A DNA stretch of 64,000 nucleotides. Origin: a bacterium (GTDB taxonomy: Bacteria > Vulcanimicrobiota > Vulcanimicrobiia > Vulcanimicrobiales > Vulcanimicrobiaceae). Both the position numbers and the translations under genes were made by a program. The notes beneath the pieces were generated by a model that was not told the DNA's origin, made no database searches, and saw nothing but the letters and a program-made list of their open reading frames with translations. This document shows positions 6,849 to 15,139 of the stretch, in pieces (position 1 is the first letter of the stretch; every line of letters starts with the position of its first letter). The stretch lies in contig JAJZED010000003.1 of assembly GCA_021805775.1 (NCBI GenBank), forward strand, positions 81,837 to 145,836. Direction: 5' to 3'.

Positions 6849-9615
6849 ACGAGCTCTTCTTGCGCCCTGCCGTCGCGCTCGTCTTCTTCTTGGCCCCGCT
6901 CGCTGCGGGGCTTTTCTTCGCTCCGGCCTTTTTCGCCGGAGTTTTTTTGGCGGTGCTGGTCGCCTTTTTGGCCGGGGCTTTCTTCGCCGCGGTCGTCGTG
7001 GTTTTTGCGGCGGCGGCTTTCGGCGCGGTCGCCTTCTTTGCCGGGCTGCGTTTCGCCGCCGGTTTCGCGGCGGGCTTCTCCGCTGCCGGAGCCGGAAGTG
7101 CCGCTCGCTGAACCGCCGGAATCTCCGCGGTCACCTTGGTTGCCCGCGGACGGCGAGCGCGCGCAGGTTTGGTCGGTTGCGGTTCCTCGTGCGGAGCGCG
7201 CAGGTGCGGCGGCGGCGGCTCGACCGCCGGTGGGGTCGGTGCGGAGTAGCGCGCGATCGCTCGTGAGGGCTCGGGCGGAACGATGCGCCCCGTCGGATGG
7301 GCAGCGCCGTCGCTTCCAACGCTGAAGAGCGAACGGTCGGGAACCGGAGCTCCCACACCGGGAGCACCCGCGCCGACGCCCCCGCGTCCGCGACGCCCAC
7401 GGCGGCGGCGGCGGCGGCGGCCGCCGCCCTCCGCGCTCGGAGCACCGGCGACATGCCCCACCCCGCCGATCGGCGGAATGCTCTCGGACTGAATCTCTTC
7501 GTCCTCGTCTTCGTCCTCGTCGACGAGGTTCTGCGCGGCGGCCGCGACCGGCCGCGCCTGCGGCACGATGCTCTCGACGCCGCCCTGCGCGCGCCCGCGG
7601 CCGCGGCGCCCGCGGCGACGACGGCGGCGTTTCTCGTGCGATTCCGGCGCTCCGGCGGCGATCGCGCCGTCTTCGGCGATCACGATCGCCGCTGCACTGT
7701 GTTCGCCCTTGACCTCGGCGGCGAGCGCCGTATCGGCGGCCTCTTCCTCCTCGGTGATCGTCGTAATGCCGATCGGTGGGCGCGCTTGCGCGCTCGATGC
7801 CGCCTCGGCGGCGAGCTCTTTGAGTTGCGCGGTCTGTTCGGCTGCGGTGAGCGGACCGCGGCGCTTCTTGGCACGCCCGGCCCCACCGGCGCGGCGGCGC
7901 TTTCCGCTCTCGTCGGCGACCGCCGCTCCGGCGGAGATCAGATCGGCGACCACATAATCGTCGGCGTCGTCGATATCGAGAATGCGAATCTTTGCGGCGT
8001 TTCCGGAATGGTTGGCGGCATTTTCAACTTCGACGATCCGGTCGCCGACGAGTGCTGCCGCCGAGGTTGCGTTGGGCAAACGCCCGGGCAGCAACTGCAC
8101 TTCGACTTCATCGCCGACGCGAACGCGGCCGTCGCCGGCAGGCGCCGCCGCGCGGAATTCCGTGCGCGTCCGTTCGGGGTGAATCGCCGCGCTCGCGCGC
8201 ACGTGCACCGTAATGCCGAGATCCTTCGCAAGCTGCGCGCACTCTTCTTCGTACCAAAACTCGAGTTGCGCGGCGACGCTCGGCGCCGCTTCGATGACGG
8301 CGTGGCGATGTCGGTCGTCGACGGCGTGCGCGCGCAAGTGACGTAACGCCTCGATGGCGACCGACTGCGACGACATGACCGTTCCCAGCCCCGCACAGGT
8401 CGGGCAGGTTCCGCGTAATTGGCCGGCGAGATCTTTTCCGACGCGCTTGCGCGTGAATTCGAGCAAGCCGAGATTGGAGAACGATTGAATGGTCGCGCGC
8501 GTGCGATCGCGGCGCAAACCATCTTCGAGCGTCTTCAACACTTTGTTGCGCGCGGACTCGGAGCCCATATCGATGAAATCGACGACGATGATGCCGCCGA
8601 TATCGCGCAGGCGAACCTGTCGCGCGATCTCCGCGGCGGCTTCGATGTTGGTTTTACCGATGGTGTCTTCGAGGTTTTTACCGCCGGTGAATTTCCCGGA
8701 GTTGACGTCGATAACCGTGAGCGCTTCGGTGGTTTCGATGACGATCGAGCCGCCCGAAGGCAGATTGATCTTCGGGTTCATCAGGCGTTCGATTTCGAGA
8801 TCGATGCCGTAATCGTGAAACAACGAGCGGCCGCCGTTATAATGTTCGATGCGATCGAGATATTGCGGGCCGAGCAGTTGTAAGAACTCGCGTACTTTAC
8901 GGTGCTCTTCTTCGTTGTCGATATACACTTTGTCGACGTCGGCGGTGACGAAATCGCGCGCCGCTTTGAACACGAGATTCATATCTTTATGCAACAACGA
9001 AGGCGCTTGCGCGCGCTTGAAGACTTCGAGAATGCCGTGCCACATGCGAATGAGCACGCCGAGATCGGCCATTAACTCCGCGTCGCTCACGCCCGCGGCA
9101 GCGGTGCGCACGACGGTCGCCATGCCTTCGGGGCGAATGCGTTGCATGACTTTTTTCAGGCGTTCGCGTTCGGTCGCCGATTCGATTTTGCGAGATACGC
9201 CGGAATATTTTCCGGTCGGCATGAGAATGAGATAACGCCCGGGCAACGAGATATTCGTGCTGATGCGCGCGCCTTTAAGGCCGCGCGGTTCCTTGACGAT
9301 CTGCACGAGAATTTCGTCGTTGCGTTTGACTTTTTCACCGATGGTGAAGCCGCTATGCCCTTGGGTGATTTCGACGTCACCGATGTTGAGCGGCTGTTTA
9401 TTGATATCGTCGACGTAAAGGAAGGCATTGCGGCCGAGGCCGATATCGACGAACGCCGCGCCCATACCCGGGAGCACGTTGTGAACTTTGCCTTTGTAGA
9501 TCGAGCCGATAACTTTCTCTTCACGCTCGATGTAGAGTTCGGCGAGCTCGCCGTCCTCCATAATAGCAACCCGGTTTTCCCACGGGTCGCTCGAGATCAG
9601 AATCTCGTTGCGCAC
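6847..9615 (-). CDS. rne: Ribonuclease E/G with long basic C-terminal tail
   Basis: 922 residues from a GTG start. An S1 RNA-binding domain (about 35-125) and the RNase E/G catalytic core follow, with the DNase-I-like metal site residues in LTVIDVNSGKF and IIVVDFIDM and the zinc link (CPTCAGLG, about residue 405). Core RNase E/G makes single-stranded cuts in mRNA and in rRNA precursors. The C-terminal half is unlike RNase G: acidic and Arg-rich patches (two clusters of KRRRRRRGRRGRG type) and a Lys/Ala/Pro repeat tail resembling histone H1. These tracts probably bind RNA or degradosome partners (inference). Symbol rne chosen over rng because of the long tail. Confidence 0.92.
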   Translation of the reverse strand: MRNEILISSDPWENRVAIMEDGELAELYIEREEKVIGSIYKGKVHNVLPGMGAAFVDIGLGRNAFLYVDDINKQPLNIGDVEITQGHSGFTIGEKVKRNDEILVQIVKEPRGLKGARISTNISLPGRYLILMPTGKYSGVSRKIESATERERLKKVMQRIRPEGMATVVRTAAAGVSDAELMADLGVLIRMWHGILEVFKRAQAPSLLHKDMNLVFKAARDFVTADVDKVYIDNEEEHRKVREFLQLLGPQYLDRIEHYNGGRSLFHDYGIDLEIERLMNPKINLPSGGSIVIETTEALTVIDVNSGKFTGGKNLEDTIGKTNIEAAAEIARQVRLRDIGGIIVVDFIDMGSESARNKVLKTLEDGLRRDRTRATIQSFSNLGLLEFTRKRVGKDLAGQLRGTCPTCAGLGTVMSSQSVAIEALRHLRAHAVDDRHRHAVIEAAPSVAAQLEFWYEEECAQLAKDLGITVHVRASAAIHPERTRTEFRAAAPAGDGRVRVGDEVEVQLLPGRLPNATSAAALVGDRIVEVENAANHSGNAAKIRILDIDDADDYVVADLISAGAAVADESGKRRRAGGAGRAKKRRGPLTAAEQTAQLKELAAEAASSAQARPPIGITTITEEEEAADTALAAEVKGEHSAAAIVIAEDGAIAAGAPESHEKRRRRRRGRRGRGRAQGGVESIVPQARPVAAAAQNLVDEDEDEDEEIQSESIPPIGGVGHVAGAPSAEGGGRRRRRRRGRRGRGGVGAGAPGVGAPVPDRSLFSVGSDGAAHPTGRIVPPEPSRAIARYSAPTPPAVEPPPPHLRAPHEEPQPTKPARARRPRATKVTAEIPAVQRAALPAPAAEKPAAKPAAKRSPAKKATAPKAAAAKTTTTAAKKAPAKKATSTAKKTPAKKAGAKKSPAASGAKKKTSATAGRKKSS

Positions 9616-9916
9616 GTATAAATTGTCCTTCTGGCGGGCGCACCGGCCGCCCGGCTACCGCTCAAACGCGCGACCCTGCGGGTGCTACCCGGGATCGCGA
9701 CTTCGGCGAGCTCGCCTGTGACGGGCCATGCGCGCGACGCGCGTAAAATACTTTTCGCTCGGCGGCGGATCGCAAAGATACGACTCGCTTCGTCGGCTTG
9801 TGCCGGGTCTTCACGCTGCGGCGATGCTTTACCTCTCGTTCGAGAAGGATTCGTTAGAGGACTCCTGCAGCGCAGAGGAATCCTGCACAATCCAGGGGTA
9901 TCGTTGGGCCCTCATC
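9616..9916. other. Divergent intergenic region, no gene seen
   Basis: About 300 bases between the rne start (- strand) and the secreted-protein start (+ strand). A weak Shine-Dalgarno (AAGGA) precedes the rne GTG. The region must carry both promoters, but I cannot pick out convincing -35/-10 pairs. An open + strand frame runs through 9728-9916 but lacks coding character. Confidence 0.5.
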
Positions 9917-10642
9917 ATGAAAGCATACAAAAACTTTGCCGTGAACGCGGCGTTCGGCGCGGCGATCGCTACACTCTTCGCGACAGCCCCCGTCCGGGCT
10001 CTTGCCGCCTCTTATGGGGCGGCAACGGAGCGAGCAGCGATCGTGAACACGATCCTCCACCATTGGTATTTTAAAGGGGACCCGCGGATACCGCCTCCGA
10101 GGATCTCGCGCGTCGGCATCGCCGGCCACTTTGCCGTCGCGATGGTGCGGATCGAGATCGAGGGCGCTCCTTATCATGGGGAGTTCCTTTTAGAACGCTT
10201 TCCCTTCGGCTGGCAGACGCTGGAGATTGCGGCGTACCATTTCTTGACGCTAAATGTTTGCGATCTCACCGCGCACGATATCTCGCCCCCGACCGTGCGT
10301 CTTCTGAGCGAACGCATAGGGATCGCTTTTGCAGGGAACGCGCATCATTGCCCGTCGCCGGGGACGTATGCCGATCGCGGTGCTCCGACGAGCGTTCTTG
10401 CAATTCGTAAGATCACTTATCAAGGCGCGGTTCAATCCGTTCGCGCGGTCGGCAACTGGGGACTTGCATCGTGGTATGGCGCCGGAGGCGGGGACGCGAT
10501 CTACGAACGCAAGCACGCGCGCTGGGTCGAGATATCGGGCGGCGGCGGAAGCGCCTGTCCGCGCGACCTCGTCGATCTTTACCACATGCCGCTGCAAACG
10601 GCGAAAATCTTACTACGCGGGCTCGTCTCCGGTTGTAAGTAA
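9917..10642 (+). CDS. Secreted protein of unknown function
   Basis: 241 residues counted from the ATG at 9917, chosen because it begins a clear signal peptide (MKAYKNFAVN, hydrophobic run, cleavage near VRALAAS). The frame is open further upstream, but that part is low-quality sequence. The mature protein has several Cys, His and Trp residues and a Gly-rich stretch near the C-terminus; no catalytic motif is recognised. It ends overlapping the convergent LRR-like gene by 30 bases. I do not recognise a family; conserved-hypothetical periplasmic protein is the safest call. Confidence 0.6.
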   Translation: MKAYKNFAVNAAFGAAIATLFATAPVRALAASYGAATERAAIVNTILHHWYFKGDPRIPPPRISRVGIAGHFAVAMVRIEIEGAPYHGEFLLERFPFGWQTLEIAAYHFLTLNVCDLTAHDISPPTVRLLSERIGIAFAGNAHHCPSPGTYADRGAPTSVLAIRKITYQGAVQSVRAVGNWGLASWYGAGGGDAIYERKHARWVEISGGGGSACPRDLVDLYHMPLQTAKILLRGLVSGCK

Positions 10643-11419
10643 CATGCGTTGCGCCTCCGGCGTGGGGAAGGGCGCGAGGCGCGCGAGCTGGAGACGCTTA
10701 TCGACCTCGACGTTTTTCCGGCGCCCGCCGATATCGATACGCAACGCCTGCAGCGGGAGCTGCTGCAGAAAGGCGATCGTCGCCTGAAGATCGAGGCGCC
10801 AGCAGCCTTCGAGTGCGAGTTCGCGCAGCATCGGCAACGCCGCCAACGCGTCGATCGATTCGAGCGCATCGCAGCGCGAGCATTCGACGCGTTCCAACGC
10901 GCTGCCGGAGCGCAAGCTTTCAAGCGTACGCAGCGGAACGCCGCTCGTGCGGATCGCTCGAAGACGCGCCCCGACGGCGAGTGCCGCGGCGGGAAGGTTC
11001 GCGACGGAAAGCACGGCGAGCGTTGGGTGCGCGACGAGCGGCGCGGTATCGAAGGCGCCGCGGTCGATCGCGAGGATCTCCAGCGGCAGCGAAAGCAGCG
11101 CATCGAGCGAACCGCCGCCGCCGCTCAAGCGAAGCGCGCGCAGGCGCGGCGGCAACGCGATGCTGTCGAGCTCGGCGCCGCCGAGCGCGAGCGATTCCAC
11201 CCGCGCGGCGATGCGCTCGTCGCGTAACAGAGCCAAGCCACCGAAGGAGAGTTGGAGCGCGAAGCTCCGCCGCTCGGCGAAATCGGCGAGCGCGGCGCGC
11301 ACCTCCGCAGCGGGGTAACAGGCGGCGGCAAAACGCGTTCCCTCCGCGGCATCCCGAATCGATTGCGGCGGCGTTGCATCGTGGAGTTCGACGCAACGAA
11401 CCGGCCCCGCGCCGCTCAC
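10613..11419 (-). CDS. Leucine-rich-repeat-like protein of unknown function
   Basis: 268 residues from GTG at 11419, which overlaps the rodA stop (GTGA). From about residue 65 on it is a succession of short leucine-rich units (LESLALGG, LRALRLSGG, LEILAIDRG, LAVLSVANL, LRELALEGCW), the look of an irregular LRR solenoid. There is no signal peptide, so it is probably cytoplasmic. As last gene of the min/rodA operon it may bind a shape or division protein, but that is inferred from position only. Confidence 0.6.
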   Translation of the reverse strand: MSGAGPVRCVELHDATPPQSIRDAAEGTRFAAACYPAAEVRAALADFAERRSFALQLSFGGLALLRDERIAARVESLALGGAELDSIALPPRLRALRLSGGGGSLDALLSLPLEILAIDRGAFDTAPLVAHPTLAVLSVANLPAAALAVGARLRAIRTSGVPLRTLESLRSGSALERVECSRCDALESIDALAALPMLRELALEGCWRLDLQATIAFLQQLPLQALRIDIGGRRKNVEVDKRLQLARLAPFPTPEAQRMLLTTGDEPA

Positions 11420-12546
11420 GCGTTTCCGAGAACGCCACGATCCTTCTGGGCGTAGATATTCATCAGCACGCCGACGGCGGCGAAGTTCGTCAACATCGCC
11501 GAACCGCCGTAGGAAAGAAAGGGCAGCGGGATGCCGGTGATCGGCATGATGCCCACCGTCATGCCGATATTTACCAGCATGTGAAAGAGCAGCATCGCGG
11601 TTATTCCGGCGGCGAGCAAGAGCCCGAAGCGATCTTGCGCGCCGTACATCGCGCGTATGCCGCCGTAAATGATCGCACCGTAGAGCGCGAAGAGACCGAG
11701 CACGCCGAGTAACCCGAGCTCTTCGGCGAGAACGGTGAAGATAAAGTCGCGCGAATGTTCGGGGACGAACGAGAGCTGCGTCTGCGTTCCGTGGAAGAGC
11801 CCGCGCCCGAAAAATTCTCCGTTCCCGACGGCAATTTTCGCCTGATTCAAGTTGTATCCGGCGCCCTGCGGATCGGCTTTGGGATTGAGAAAGACCAACA
11901 GCCGCGCTTTCTGAAAGGGCTTGAGCACCAAATTGGTCCCCGCGGTGATCGCTCCCGCGATGAAAAGCCCCGCGCAATAGAGCGCGAAACCGCCCAGGCG
12001 CGGCAAGCCGAAAAAGAGTTGCGTCGTCAGAATCGCCAAGAGCACGAGCGAGGTGCCGAAATCCGGCTGCTTGAGCACGAGCAGCGCCGGCACCGCAAAG
12101 GTGAGTAACGGTTTCCACATGTCGCGGAGGCGCGTGTAATCGCCGCGTGCGAGCACCGCGGCGCCCGAGATCGCGAGAAAGAGTTTCGCGAATTCCGAGG
12201 GCTGAAAGGTGCCGAGCGGCCCGAGCGAGATCCAGCGCTGCGCGCCGAGCGCGCGGTGGCCGATCGCGACGATCGCCAGCAGTAAGAGTAGATTGAGGAT
12301 GTAGATCGCCGGTGCGAAACGCCGCCAGACGCGATAATCGATGCGCGCGCAGAGCAGCATCACGGGAACGCCGACCGCGATGTAGAGTAGTTGTTTGAGA
12401 TACTCCGGCCCCGCCTGCGGATTGTGCAGGTCGGCCGAACGAATCAACACCACCCCAAGCAGGCTCGCCCCGATCGCGCCCACGATGAGCGGCCATGCAA
12501 TGCGATACGACGAATCGCGGCCGAGGCGCGTGACGATCGCGCTCAT
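11416..12546 (-). CDS. rodA: RodA peptidoglycan glycosyltransferase (SEDS family)
   Basis: 376 residues from ATG 12546, overlapping the preceding stop (ATGA). About ten membrane helices and SEDS-family signatures are visible: AQRWISLGPLGTFQPSEF, the loop Glu in FIFTVLAEELG, and GIPLPFLSYGGSAMLTNF near the C-terminus. RodA polymerises lipid II during cell elongation together with a class B PBP. The RodA call over FtsW rests on overall look and length; the partner PBP2 gene is not in the window. Placement behind the min genes links elongation and septum placement in one transcript. Confidence 0.9.
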   Translation of the reverse strand: MSAIVTRLGRDSSYRIAWPLIVGAIGASLLGVVLIRSADLHNPQAGPEYLKQLLYIAVGVPVMLLCARIDYRVWRRFAPAIYILNLLLLLAIVAIGHRALGAQRWISLGPLGTFQPSEFAKLFLAISGAAVLARGDYTRLRDMWKPLLTFAVPALLVLKQPDFGTSLVLLAILTTQLFFGLPRLGGFALYCAGLFIAGAITAGTNLVLKPFQKARLLVFLNPKADPQGAGYNLNQAKIAVGNGEFFGRGLFHGTQTQLSFVPEHSRDFIFTVLAEELGLLGVLGLFALYGAIIYGGIRAMYGAQDRFGLLLAAGITAMLLFHMLVNIGMTVGIMPITGIPLPFLSYGGSAMLTNFAAVGVLMNIYAQKDRGVLGNA

Positions 12547-13127
12547 GCTGCGAGAATGGTACGAAAGGTGAGATTGATGCGCGCGTGCTGCACGTGGGGC
12601 TCTTTCGGAACGGTATGCCGCCATAACTGCTGGCTCGCCCCGCTCATCAGCAGCAAACTCCCGTTGCTTAGATCGAAGGCGTGCCGCTCGCCGCTCTCCT
12701 TGCCCTTGATGTAAAAGCGGCGCGTCGCGCCGAGGGAGAGTGAGGCGATCGTCGGCGTCGGCCCTAGTTCGCGCTCGTCGTCGCTGTGCCAGCCGTTGGA
12801 ATCGCGCCCGTCGCGATAGAGATTCGCCAACACGCTGTTAAAGGGCGCGCCTGCACGGGCGCGGAGCCGATCCCGAAGCGCTGCGAGCTCCGGCGTCCAC
12901 GGCAGCGGCTCGTGTGCGATTCCCGAGTAGCTATAGCGTGCGTCGAGATCGCCGTACCACGCTTCGAGGCGCGGAATCGGGCGACGCACGCCAAAGAGCG
13001 AGATCGTCGGCTGCGTCCAAGCCAAATCGTGAAGGAGACGCGCGAAAAGATCGCGCGCCTCGCTCTCGCTGAGAAAATGAGGCTCGAATGCGAAGCCGTC
13101 GATCTTCGCTGCGAGCGCGGAGCTCAC
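12543..13127 (-). CDS. AlkB-like Fe(II)/2-oxoglutarate dioxygenase
   Basis: 194 residues from GTG 13127, overlapping the minE stop. It shows the AlkB fold's nucleotide-recognition part (FGVRRPIPRLEAWYGD, YSYSG) and the iron facial triad His-x-Asp in NGWHSDDE with a distal His in LWRHTVPK, followed by the 2-oxoglutarate Arg region RINLTFR. Family members reverse alkyl lesions on DNA or RNA bases; this form is closer to the short eukaryotic ALKBH2/3-like type. A DNA-repair gene inside a min operon is unexpected. Confidence 0.88.
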   Translation of the reverse strand: MSSALAAKIDGFAFEPHFLSESEARDLFARLLHDLAWTQPTISLFGVRRPIPRLEAWYGDLDARYSYSGIAHEPLPWTPELAALRDRLRARAGAPFNSVLANLYRDGRDSNGWHSDDERELGPTPTIASLSLGATRRFYIKGKESGERHAFDLSNGSLLLMSGASQQLWRHTVPKEPHVQHARINLTFRTILAA

Positions 13128-13507
13128 GCCGGTGCGCGTTGCGCTTTCTTGCGTCGCTTCCGTTGCTGCAGCGGCTGCGGCCCGGCGGCGACCGGCTCGG
13201 CGGCAAGCACCGGTGCGGGTGCCTCGGGCGCTCGCTCCGGGGCGCGTTCGCTCGGGCGCGCGACGCCGAGAATCGGCACGTTCGCCATCATCGCAAGCGC
13301 ATGGTCGTGACGTTCGAAATCGACCTCCACTTTCTCGCGATCGACTTCGACGTAGCGCGAAATTACTTCGACGAGCTCGCGCTTCATCGCTTCGATCATC
13401 TCGGGTGCAAGCGCGAGGTGATCGGTCATCAGCACCAGTTGCAGGCGCTGTTTCGCGGTCGCTCCGGAATCGGATGGCCCGAAGAGCCGTTTGAGAAACT
13501 CGATCAT
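13124..13507 (-). CDS. minE: MinE topological specificity factor with extended tail
   Basis: 127 residues, about 40 longer than typical MinE. The N-terminal amphipathic segment (MIEFLKRLFG), the MinD-binding part (AKQRLQLVLMTDHLALAP) and the dimer domain (MKRELVEVISRYVEVD, VDFERHDHALAMMANVPI) are all present. The last 45 residues are Pro/Ala-rich and end in a basic cluster (QQRKRRKKAQR), not part of the family. MinE stimulates the MinD ATPase and drives Min oscillation. The start overlaps the stop of the upstream minD copy (ATGA). Confidence 0.9.
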   Translation of the reverse strand: MIEFLKRLFGPSDSGATAKQRLQLVLMTDHLALAPEMIEAMKRELVEVISRYVEVDREKVEVDFERHDHALAMMANVPILGVARPSERAPERAPEAPAPVLAAEPVAAGPQPLQQRKRRKKAQRAPA

Positions 13508-14343
13508 GCTTTGCCTCCGAAAAACGCGCCGACGCGTCCGAAAAACGATTCGCGCGCTTCGACGGTCGGCGCGGCGACATCTTCGCCGGCGATCTTCGCG
13601 GCCATCGCGTGATATGCAGCGCCGGTCGCTCCGTCGCGCCGCAACGCGAGCGGCTCGCCTTTATTGGTGGTGATGATGATCTCGGGTTCGTCGGCGATCA
13701 CGCCGAGCAACGGCAGCCGCAGGATCGCGTTGACGTCTTCGACCGAGAGCATTTTGCCGCGCTTCACCAGTTGCGGGCGCAGTCGATTGACGATGAGTTG
13801 CGGTTTGAAACGGTTGCCCAACAAGCCGATCACGCGGTCGACATCGCGCACCGCCGAAACCTCCGGCGTGCAGACGACGATCGCTTCTTGCGCGCCGGCG
13901 ACGGCGTTGCGGAAACCGTGTTCGATGCCGGCCGGACAATCGACGAGCACGTAATCGAAGCGCTCGCGCAGACGTTCGATCAACGCGGTCATCGCTTCGG
14001 TCGGCACTTCATCTTTCTCGCGATGTTGCGCGGCGGCAAGCAGCATTAACGATTCGGTATATTTCGAGGGCACCAGCGCTTCGTCGAGCGTCGCTCCGCC
14101 TTCGATGACATCGAGCAGGTGATGCTTCACGCGGCTTTCGAGGCCGAGAACGATATCGAGGTTGCGCAGGCCGATATCGGCATCGACCAACGCAACGCGC
14201 GCGCCGCGCATCGCAAGCGCCGTGCCGAGATTGGCGGTGGTCGTCGTCTTGCCGACGCCGCCTTTACCGGAGGTGATAACGATCGCTCGGCCGCGCACCG
14301 CAGGAACTGCGGCCTCTTCGATCTCAGGTTGCCGTTCGTGCAT
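13504..14343 (-). CDS. minD: Septum-site determining ATPase MinD, second copy
   Basis: 279 residues. Deviant Walker A with signature lysine (SGKGGVGKTTTTANLG), switch region LVDADIGLRNLD, Walker B LVDCPAGIEHGF, and a C-terminal amphipathic helix (ARESFFGRVGAFFGG) for membrane binding. An extra 20-residue N-terminal extension (MHERQPEIEE) distinguishes it from its neighbour. It directly precedes minE and follows the first minD by 3 bases. The two copies differ through much of their length, so this is an old duplication that may have divided the MinC and MinE interactions between the copies. Confidence 0.92.
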   Translation of the reverse strand: MHERQPEIEEAAVPAVRGRAIVITSGKGGVGKTTTTANLGTALAMRGARVALVDADIGLRNLDIVLGLESRVKHHLLDVIEGGATLDEALVPSKYTESLMLLAAAQHREKDEVPTEAMTALIERLRERFDYVLVDCPAGIEHGFRNAVAGAQEAIVVCTPEVSAVRDVDRVIGLLGNRFKPQLIVNRLRPQLVKRGKMLSVEDVNAILRLPLLGVIADEPEIIITTNKGEPLALRRDGATGAAYHAMAAKIAGEDVAAPTVEARESFFGRVGAFFGGKA

Positions 14344-14346
14344 GGT

Positions 14347-15138
14347 TTACCCCGTCGTAATCGCGCCGATGAGGCGCTTGAAGAAGGTTGGCTTCTCGAA
14401 ACTGGTGATCGGAATATCCTCGCCTTCGAGGCGACGAGCGATCTTATCGTAGATCGTCCGCAGACGATTGCTTTCATCGAGCACGATCGGCTCGCCGCGA
14501 TTGGTGGTATCGATGATTTCCTCATCGTCGGGGATGACGCCGATGAGCGTTGCGTTGAGAACTTCGCAGACGTCCTCGACACCGAGCATATCGCCGGTGC
14601 GCACCATCTCGGGGCGCAAGCGATTGATGACAAGCGAGATCGGCATCGGTACTTCGAGCAGCTTGCCGATGACGCGGTCGGCGTCGCGAATCGCGCTCAC
14701 CTCGGGCGTCGTTACGACGAGCGCTTCTTTCGCCCCGGCGACGGCGTTGCGAAAACCCGTCTCGATGCCGGCGGGGCAATCGATAAGCACGAAGTCGGCG
14801 AATTCGTCGAGCCCGGCGATGACTTTGGCAAACTGTTCGGCGGTGATCGCTTCTTTTTCGCGCGTCTGCGCGGCGGGAAGAATCGCGAGCGATTCGAAGC
14901 GCTTATCTTTGATGAGCGCTTGGCGCAGTTGGCAACGCCCCTCCGCAACCTCGACGATATCGAAAACGATGCGCTTTTCAAGGCCGAGGACCAGATCGAG
15001 ATTGCGCAAGCCGATATCCGCGTCGACGAGCACGACGCGGTGCCCCCGTTTTGCTAACGCGGCACCGAGGTTGGCGGTCGTCGTCGTTTTTCCGACTCCG
15101 CCTTTACCGGAGGTTACGACGATTCGTCGCGTGCTCAC
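14347..15138 (-). CDS. minD: Septum-site determining ATPase MinD, first copy
   Basis: 263 residues from GTG 15138, immediately after the minC stop. Deviant Walker A (VTSGKGGVGKTTTTANLG), LVDADIGLRNLD, Walker B LIDCPAGIETGF and a C-terminal amphipathic membrane-targeting helix (PTFFKRLIGAIT) are all present, and the length is standard for MinD. It is a membrane-cycling ATPase that carries MinC to the poles. The frame stays open upstream inside minC, but that part is shadow. Confidence 0.93.
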   Translation of the reverse strand: MSTRRIVVTSGKGGVGKTTTTANLGAALAKRGHRVVLVDADIGLRNLDLVLGLEKRIVFDIVEVAEGRCQLRQALIKDKRFESLAILPAAQTREKEAITAEQFAKVIAGLDEFADFVLIDCPAGIETGFRNAVAGAKEALVVTTPEVSAIRDADRVIGKLLEVPMPISLVINRLRPEMVRTGDMLGVEDVCEVLNATLIGVIPDDEEIIDTTNRGEPIVLDESNRLRTIYDKIARRLEGEDIPITSFEKPTFFKRLIGAITTG

Positions 15139-15139
15139 A

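Noticed and set aside
7297..8346. 349-codon + strand frame
   Set aside because: Antisense of the repetitive RNase E/G tail; composition mirrors the Lys/Arg/Ala repeats.
11435..12496. N-terminal 350 codons of the long frame that ends in the LRR-like gene
   Set aside because: This part runs through rodA in another frame and is Arg-rich noise; the real gene starts at GTG 11419.
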